Below, piece by piece: positions 42,051-46,253 of a DNA stretch of 46,253 bases. The first letter of the stretch is position 1; the number at the start of each line of letters is the position of its first letter. Location of the stretch: the NCBI GenBank assembly GCA_018065085.1, contig JAGHUA010000060.1, positions 1-46,253 on the forward strand, given 5' to 3'. The notes under the pieces are model-generated. The model had not been told where the DNA came from and did no database searches. It saw nothing but the letters and a program-made list of their open reading frames with translations. Position numbers and translations under genes: made by a program. Origin of the DNA: Candidatus Liminaster caballi. GTDB taxonomy: Bacteria > Bacteroidota > Bacteroidia > Bacteroidales > UBA3663.

Positions 42051-44070
42051 CCATCATCACTTTTCCGTCCTTCACATACAGGTGGCCCTTGTGTGACGGG
42101 GTCACGCGGCGGCCCAAGAGGTCGTAAGTCACGCTGGCGTCTGATGTGCTGCGCTCTGAGACGGCAGGCGAAGTGACCGAAGTGATCAGCGGATCCATGG
42201 CGTCGAGCAGCTGCTGGCGTGCCGACTCATAATCCGAAGGATGGATGCTCACCAGATCCTTCACGTTGTCAACCACGGCTGCGAGCGATGCGGTCATCGT
42301 GGCGTATGCGGCATACTCCTCGCCATTGAGCTGGGCGATGAGAGCCTGAGCCTTGTGCAGGGTGCGCAGGAACTCGCCCTTGTAGAGTTCGGCCTGCGAC
42401 GGACGCTTGCTCACGGTCAGCGGACCGATCACCACGCCGTTCCATCCGTTCGAGATGCTGTACTGCACCAGGTAGTTGCCTGCCGTGAGCACATCGACCA
42501 CAACCTCATGCTGAGCAGAGCCTGTGACTTTCTGATCGGAGTTTTCCGACAGGCAGCCCTGAGGCATGAGCGAGGAGTCGGTGAATGCAGCCGAACCGTT
42601 CTTCACGCTTATCAGGCTGAGGCCGAACTTGTCATGGTTGGTCTGTGCGCCATTGTTCCAGTATGCCGAACGGAACGAGAGCGCGTAGTGTCCGCGTTTG
42701 AGCGAGAGTTCCTTGCCCGACACCTCGCCGTAGGTGAACGTGGCGCGGTTGTATTCTCTCGAACTGAAGTAGAAGCCGGCATCGAAATCGCCGCCAGGAG
42801 TGAAGTATTTCATGCGGCAGCCGCCGGTATTGGCTTCGCCCGAATGCTTCTCGTCCTTGGTTCCGTCCGAGTTGCTGTTCACGCGGTTCCAGCCGAATGG
42901 GATTCCCTCGCCGATGGCGTCGCGCATCGAAGCCCAGTCCTGGGTCATGAGAGTGTCGATGACCAAAGTCTCGCCTGTCTCGATGACGCCGTATGTATAG
43001 TTGCCTGCATACGTTCCGCCCTTGCCTGCGTCCTCGCTGTAGAGGCCCTGCAGCTGCAGGCGGTATTCCGAGTTCTTCGGGGTCTTGCCGTTAGGGATGC
43101 AGACGGTGAGCGTCTGGCTGAAGCCCGTCTCCTGCACCTCCAGGTTGATCAGATCCTGTCCGTCGAACATATTGGCCTTCACCTTGCTGCAGTCGGCAGG
43201 CATGTCGAGTGTGAAGGTGAAAGTGCGGTCGTTGGTTGCCGACATGTCGAAGCATCCGTCCTCTGGCGAGACACTCAGGATCTGCGGACCTGCTGCGAGC
43301 GACCATCGTGAGAGGAAGTTCCAAATCTCGATGTTGGTCATTGCCATGGCAGGGTCGTTGCTGTGCCAGTGGCCTTTGCCCGGCAGCTTGAGGTGAGCCA
43401 CCTCCACGCCGTCTGTGCCGTTGACGTAGCGGATCAGCTCGGCAGTGGTGCTCGATGGGCCGCTCTTAGGCTTTTCCACCTTAGGCGTCGGATTACAGCC
43501 GTTGCGGCTCACCCATGCGTCGAGGTGGCTCTGCACGCTCGAATAGACGCACACGTCATCGCCTGTGCCGTGGGTGTGGATGATTGGAATAGGACGCGAG
43601 CTGGAGGTGTTCGGACCGCCCATGTTGTATCCGCTCACCGGAGCGAAGGCAGCGATGCGGTCGGCAATCTTCGTGGCTGCGTAGTAGGTCATCATGCCGC
43701 CCATCGAGAAGCCCGAGAGATAGACGCGGTTAAGGTCGATGGCATGGCGGCGGTGCATCTCGTCGATGATGTCGAGCAGGAAGTTGATGTCCTTGTCGCT
43801 GCCCAGGTCCCAGCCTTTGTTCTCGCCGTCAGGATAGACCACGACGAACTTTGCCGTGTCGGCCACAGCCTCATAGTTGGCCTGGTTGCGCTGGTAGTTG
43901 GCGTCCTGGTTCATACCGTGCATCGAGATGAGCAGCGGACGGTTCTGCGGCAATCCCTGCGGCACATAGACGATCATGTTGCGGTTCTTGCCGCCCGAGA
44001 CGAGTGTCTCCTGTGCCATTGCGATGGCAGCTGCAAGCAGGCAGCATAGCATTAAGGTAATTCTTTTCAT
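42040..44070 (-). CDS. Secreted esterase (PHB depolymerase/CE1-like) with type IX-like tail
   Basis: 676 residues. Signal peptide (to about A19). Alpha/beta-hydrolase domain with nucleophile S122 in GFSMGG, probable D171/D172 and H234 in GKGHW, as in LpqC/poly(3-hydroxybutyrate) depolymerase-like and feruloyl-esterase-like enzymes. A middle Ig-like segment (SVSPEDGCFDMSATNDRTF) and a carbohydrate-module-like region follow. The last ~28 residues (YDLLGRRV, then GHLYVKDGKVMMERR) resemble the C-terminal sorting signal of type IX cargo, and porQ is in the window. The substrate is probably a plant-polymer ester; this is inference. 9-bp arrays border both sides of the gene. Confidence 0.82.
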   Translation of the reverse strand: MKRITLMLCCLLAAAIAMAQETLVSGGKNRNMIVYVPQGLPQNRPLLISMHGMNQDANYQRNQANYEAVADTAKFVVVYPDGENKGWDLGSDKDINFLLDIIDEMHRRHAIDLNRVYLSGFSMGGMMTYYAATKIADRIAAFAPVSGYNMGGPNTSSSRPIPIIHTHGTGDDVCVYSSVQSHLDAWVSRNGCNPTPKVEKPKSGPSSTTAELIRYVNGTDGVEVAHLKLPGKGHWHSNDPAMAMTNIEIWNFLSRWSLAAGPQILSVSPEDGCFDMSATNDRTFTFTLDMPADCSKVKANMFDGQDLINLEVQETGFSQTLTVCIPNGKTPKNSEYRLQLQGLYSEDAGKGGTYAGNYTYGVIETGETLVIDTLMTQDWASMRDAIGEGIPFGWNRVNSNSDGTKDEKHSGEANTGGCRMKYFTPGGDFDAGFYFSSREYNRATFTYGEVSGKELSLKRGHYALSFRSAYWNNGAQTNHDKFGLSLISVKNGSAAFTDSSLMPQGCLSENSDQKVTGSAQHEVVVDVLTAGNYLVQYSISNGWNGVVIGPLTVSKRPSQAELYKGEFLRTLHKAQALIAQLNGEEYAAYATMTASLAAVVDNVKDLVSIHPSDYESARQQLLDAMDPLITSVTSPAVSERSTSDASVTYDLLGRRVTPSHKGHLYVKDGKVMMERR

Positions 44071-44090
44071 ATTAGTATGTTTTTTTATAG

Positions 44091-44171
44091 GGAGTTAAAG
44101 GAGTTAAAGGAGATAAGGGAGTTAAAGGAGTTAAAGGAGATAAGGGAGTTAAGGGAGTTAAAGGAGATAGC
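44091..44171. repeat. 9-bp tandem repeat array (GGAGTTAAA-type)
   Basis: Nine perfect-length units: GGAGTTAAA, GGAGATAAG or close variants. It lies between the esterase start (44070) and the EamA stop (44200), where the esterase promoter would be expected. The coupled frames give E-L-K repeats and are not genes. Confidence 0.94.
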
Positions 44172-44199
44172 TCCCTCGTCGCTTGGGAAGTTGAGGACG

Positions 44200-45105
44200 T
44201 TACCCCTTCGCCTTCCCCACCACCAGCGTCACGGCGGCGAAGATCAGCACCATGCCGATGGCTTCGCGCAGGCAGATCGATTCGCCAAGGAAGGCAATGC
44301 CCAGCGTGACGGCGGTGACAGGTTCGAGGGCTCCGAGCAGGGCCGTCTGGGTGCTGCCTATACATTGTATGGCGCGCGATGTCATCACCAGCGAGATGAC
44401 CGTCGGGAACAGGCCAAGGCCGAGGCAGCAGAGCCACATCATCGTGCCATGAGGCATGACCAGCGGCACAATGCCGCATCCGAGGCGCACCACATAGATC
44501 AGCGAGCCGAACAGCAGGACGTAGAACGTGACGGGCAGCGTGGCGATGGTGCGCACACGGGTCTTGTTCAGGCCCACCAGATAGATGGCGTATGCGAGCG
44601 ATGAGGCCATGACGCACAGGAAGCCTATCCAGAACGACTGCTGGGCGGCGGTGTCCGATGAGTCGGTGCGGCAGAGCAGAGCCACGCCTGCGGTGGCGGT
44701 CAGGAGGCAGCCGAGCACTATCCACGAGAGCCTTTCGCCGAAACACAGCGCCATGATCACCGCCACGAGTATCGGATAGACAAACAGCAGGGTGGAGGCA
44801 ATGCCCACAGGCATGTAGTTGTAGCTCACGAAGAGCAGGATGCTCGATGCCGACATCAGCAGGCCCATGATGATGAGCTGCGGCAGGCTGTGGCGCTTCA
44901 CGGTCAGGGTGTCGCGCAGATTCACCTTTCGCCTCCATGACTTCCAGCCGATGAGCAGCATCATCATCACGATGGCGATGACGTAGCGGAACAGCAGCAC
45001 GGAGTCCGGGTTCATGCCGGCAGCGTAGAGCGGCTTGGCGAAAAGCGGATTGGTGCCGTAGGTGGCAGCTGCCAGGGCTGCAAAGAGGTATCCTTGAAGG
45101 CGCAT
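44200..45105 (-). CDS. EamA family (DMT superfamily) transporter
   Basis: 301 residues with about ten membrane spans arranged as two EamA repeats. Typical features are AALAAATYGTNPLFAKPL at the start and the second-repeat segment ALLGALEPVTAVTLGIAFLGE. Exporters of this group move metabolites or amino acids; the substrate is unknown. The gene stands alone with its own predicted promoter. Confidence 0.88.
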   Translation of the reverse strand: MRLQGYLFAALAAATYGTNPLFAKPLYAAGMNPDSVLLFRYVIAIVMMMLLIGWKSWRRKVNLRDTLTVKRHSLPQLIIMGLLMSASSILLFVSYNYMPVGIASTLLFVYPILVAVIMALCFGERLSWIVLGCLLTATAGVALLCRTDSSDTAAQQSFWIGFLCVMASSLAYAIYLVGLNKTRVRTIATLPVTFYVLLFGSLIYVVRLGCGIVPLVMPHGTMMWLCCLGLGLFPTVISLVMTSRAIQCIGSTQTALLGALEPVTAVTLGIAFLGESICLREAIGMVLIFAAVTLVVGKAKG

Positions 45106-45135
45106 GGTGCGGTCTTAGTTTTTGCTAATCGGTCG

Positions 45136-45169
45136 CAAAGTTACAAAAAACAATCGAGTTTTGTGCAAA
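45136..45169 (-). promoter_or_regulatory. Promoter of the EamA gene
   Basis: TAACTTTG (45136-45143, minus strand) with TTTG (45166-45169) 22 bases upstream; the spacer is longer than usual. Confidence 0.5.
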
Positions 45170-45278
45170 ACACCCTGCTTTTAACGCAAGAATTAACACA
45201 TTTGTGCGCCATAACGCGCCTTTCCCGATATTTTACGCCCATTATTTGCATGTTTTTACCTCATCTGCCATTATTTTG

Positions 45279-45396
45279 CGTCCTCATCTGCCCACCGTTA
45301 TCCACACGTCCTTATCTACCCACCGTTATCCATACGTCCTTATCTACCCACCGTTATCCATACGTCCTTATCTGCCCACTGTTATCCATACGTCCT
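45279..45396. repeat. 28-bp tandem repeat array overlapping the DUF5675 gene end
   Basis: Units start with CGTCC at 45279, 45307, 45335, 45363 and 45391 (exact 28-bp period). Read on the minus strand, the unit is the codons for the last residues of the DUF5675 protein (D-V-W-I-T-V) plus its stop. The gene's own end therefore seems to be the founder of the array. Confidence 0.9.
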
Positions 45397-45832
45397 CCGT
45401 TGTGCCCGCCTCAGCTGACTTTCCAGTCATCCCCCCTTTGGGGGGAAAGAGGGGGGCTATCCTTTCGAACGTCGGCCTTGAATTTTGCAGATGTGGACGC
45501 GACATAGGCGTGTAGAGAGATTCGCCCACGAGGATGCAGCCTTCGGTGTCAGATGACGTGTTGCCCGGATGGATCATCACGCCCGTGAATTGCGGCACGT
45601 TCTGCAGGAATGGCATCAAGCGGTGATACTTCCTGCTCCATTGCATTTCGATGCGATACCGGCCCTCAGGAATAGCCGTCCGTCCCATGACTTTCTTCTC
45701 CTTTTTCCAGTCGATGGCATGAGGTTCCAAGGTATGGCAAACATCCAGCATCGTGCCGTCCTCCGCATAGATTTTCATTATGCCCAGCGTAGCATCTTCA
45801 AAGAATTTCTTGCGCGTCAGAATAATTTCCAT
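45368..45832 (-). CDS. DUF5675 family protein (phage-associated)
   Basis: 154 residues from the ATG at 45832 (MEIILTRKKFFED); the frame continues upstream only into a REP-like element. Family features: GRTAIPEGRYRIEM, GVMIHPGNTSSDTEGCILVGE, and the terminal NSRPTFE and EDVWITV. DUF5675 proteins are common in phages and prophage-like cassettes of Bacteroidales; the function is unproven. An unusual in-frame segment (PLFPPKGG) near the end is encoded by a C6-TTT-G6 palindrome at 45431-45445. The gene lies downstream of the smalltalk gene in the same direction. Confidence 0.85.
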   Translation of the reverse strand: MEIILTRKKFFEDATLGIMKIYAEDGTMLDVCHTLEPHAIDWKKEKKVMGRTAIPEGRYRIEMQWSRKYHRLMPFLQNVPQFTGVMIHPGNTSSDTEGCILVGESLYTPMSRPHLQNSRPTFERIAPLFPPKGGMTGKSAEAGTTEDVWITVGR

Positions 45833-45834
45833 AT

Positions 45835-45875
45835 AGACCCTCCCCCGACCCCTCCACAAGGGAGGGGAGTATAAT
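45835..45875 (-). repeat. REP-like palindrome, copy A
   Basis: On the minus strand it runs from ATTATACTCCCCTCCC through a TTGT-looped palindrome to GGGGGAGGGTCT and ends 3 bases before the ATG of the DUF5675 gene. Confidence 0.85.
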
Positions 45876-45933
45876 GCTGTTTCATGTCGGGAGTTTATTA
45901 TTTAAATAGTTAATACTTAATACTTATTACTTA

Positions 45934-46016
45934 TTTGCTGCAAGCCTGTGGCTCTCAGTCGAATGTTTGCTGCAAGCCTGTGCCTTTCATTTGAATGTTT
46001 GCTGCAAGCCTGAGTC
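45934..46016. repeat. 32-bp tandem repeat, 2.6 units
   Basis: TTTGCTGCAAGCCTG recurs at 45934, 45966 and 45998 (exact 32-bp spacing). The 17 bases between conserved parts differ partly but both end in GAATG. It is not a CRISPR array: there are too few units, and the spacers are short and related. Confidence 0.88.
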
Positions 46017-46052
46017 TTGTTGCCCTTCACCTTCGACCCTCCTTTTGTATCT

Positions 46053-46088
46053 ACTCCCCTCCCTTGTGGAGGGGTCGGGGGAGGGTCT
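46053..46088 (+). repeat. REP-like palindrome, copy B (inverted)
   Basis: The same sequence as copy A in opposite orientation, from ACTCCCCTCCC to GGGGGAGGGTCT. It lacks the ATTAT edge. GGGAGGGTCTT is repeated just after it (46096-46105), next to the smalltalk stop. Confidence 0.85.
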
Positions 46089-46103
46089 TTTGGTGGGAGG
46101 GTC

Positions 46104-46205
46104 TTACATGCAACTGACGGTCCCGAGAGCCGTTGCCAGTGCGGTCAGTACGGATGTGATGATATTCACAATCCACTTGATAGTTTCCTTTCGTTTCTGT
46201 TCCAT
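46104..46205 (-). CDS. Smalltalk-type small protein
   Basis: 33 residues: a basic N-terminus MEQKRKETIKW followed by a hydrophobic helix (IVNIITSVLTALATALG) and the end TVSCM. This composition and the T-A-L-A-T-x-L-G plus S-C-M ending match the tiny 'smalltalk' proteins of Bacteroidales phage-like cassettes, which often sit near HU-like and amidase genes. Probably membrane-inserted; function unknown. Both flanks are REP-like elements, and the ATG lies 6 bases after copy C. Confidence 0.85.
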   Translation of the reverse strand: MEQKRKETIKWIVNIITSVLTALATALGTVSCM

Positions 46206-46211
46206 AATAGA

Positions 46212-46253
46212 AGACCCTCCCCCCAGCCCCTCCGCAAGGGAGGGGAGTATAAT
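46212..46253 (-). repeat. REP-like palindrome, copy C
   Basis: 42 bp ending exactly at the window edge. It is near-identical to copy A, with a GCAA-side loop variant, and has the same orientation relative to the downstream gene (smalltalk). Confidence 0.83.

Noticed and set aside
41630-42176. Frames of 124-165 codons through the CTT-rich array
   Set aside because: Out-of-frame extension of the flavoprotein gene through the 9-bp repeats, with no start signal and low-complexity product.

Overview
The window looks like a chromosomal segment of a Bacteroidales bacterium, most likely a Prevotella-like member (Prevotellaceae). The evidence is a fused LpxC/FabZ, the bifunctional fucokinase/GDP-fucose pyrophosphorylase FKP, the type IX secretion protein PorQ, a DUF4954 protein, an EF-G2-type factor, a 33-residue 'smalltalk' protein, and promoters of the Bacteroidetes form TTTG-N19..22-TAnnTTTG before many genes. 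I see no rRNA, tRNA, CRISPR array or intact insertion sequence.

Layout. 1-494: array of degenerate 42-bp repeats. 495-7193, accessory: an AAA-ATPase/PD-(D/E)XK protein, a tight three-gene operon (VWA protein, sigma-factor-like protein, DUF1232 membrane protein), a VOC gene remnant, the SOS-type pair umuD-umuC, and a stand-alone tRNA-editing (AlaX-like) domain protein. 7197-11848: outer-membrane barrel protein, rsgA, frr, pyrH. 11922-14219: exbB, small membrane protein, two exbD. 14386-17623: tatD, an unknown conserved gene, an isoprenyl diphosphate synthase and tonB. 17819-24402: porQ-cmk-ispH-pfkA-DUF4954-nagB on the plus strand. The nagB 3' region carries a second 42-bp array, and the terminator there is in register with the repeats.

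24741-36461: a small lipoprotein, EF-G2, a pRiA4b ORF-3-like gene, then lpxD, lpxC/fabZ and lpxA (lipid A first steps), metY, and a five-gene 2-oxoacid:ferredoxin oxidoreductase operon (TPR, ferredoxin, alpha, beta, gamma). 36510-41862: FKP, a 250-bp inverted-repeat-bounded unexplained element, pyridoxamine kinase, and an HI0933-type flavoprotein. 42040-46253: a secreted esterase with a type IX-like C-terminal tail, an EamA transporter, and a phage-derived DUF5675/smalltalk pair, each gene starting next to a REP-like palindrome.

The core genes are housekeeping (translation, lipid A, isoprenoid, glycolysis, amino-sugar, anaerobic 2-oxoacid oxidation). The less expected material is the VWA/sigma-like/DUF1232 operon, the paired 42-bp arrays, three separate 9-bp repeat arrays in intergenic gaps, short tandem duplications in translation leaders, the element between fkp and pdxY, and the REP-bounded small-gene cassette at the right end. 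Function calls are by recognition of motifs in the translations; no database search was run.
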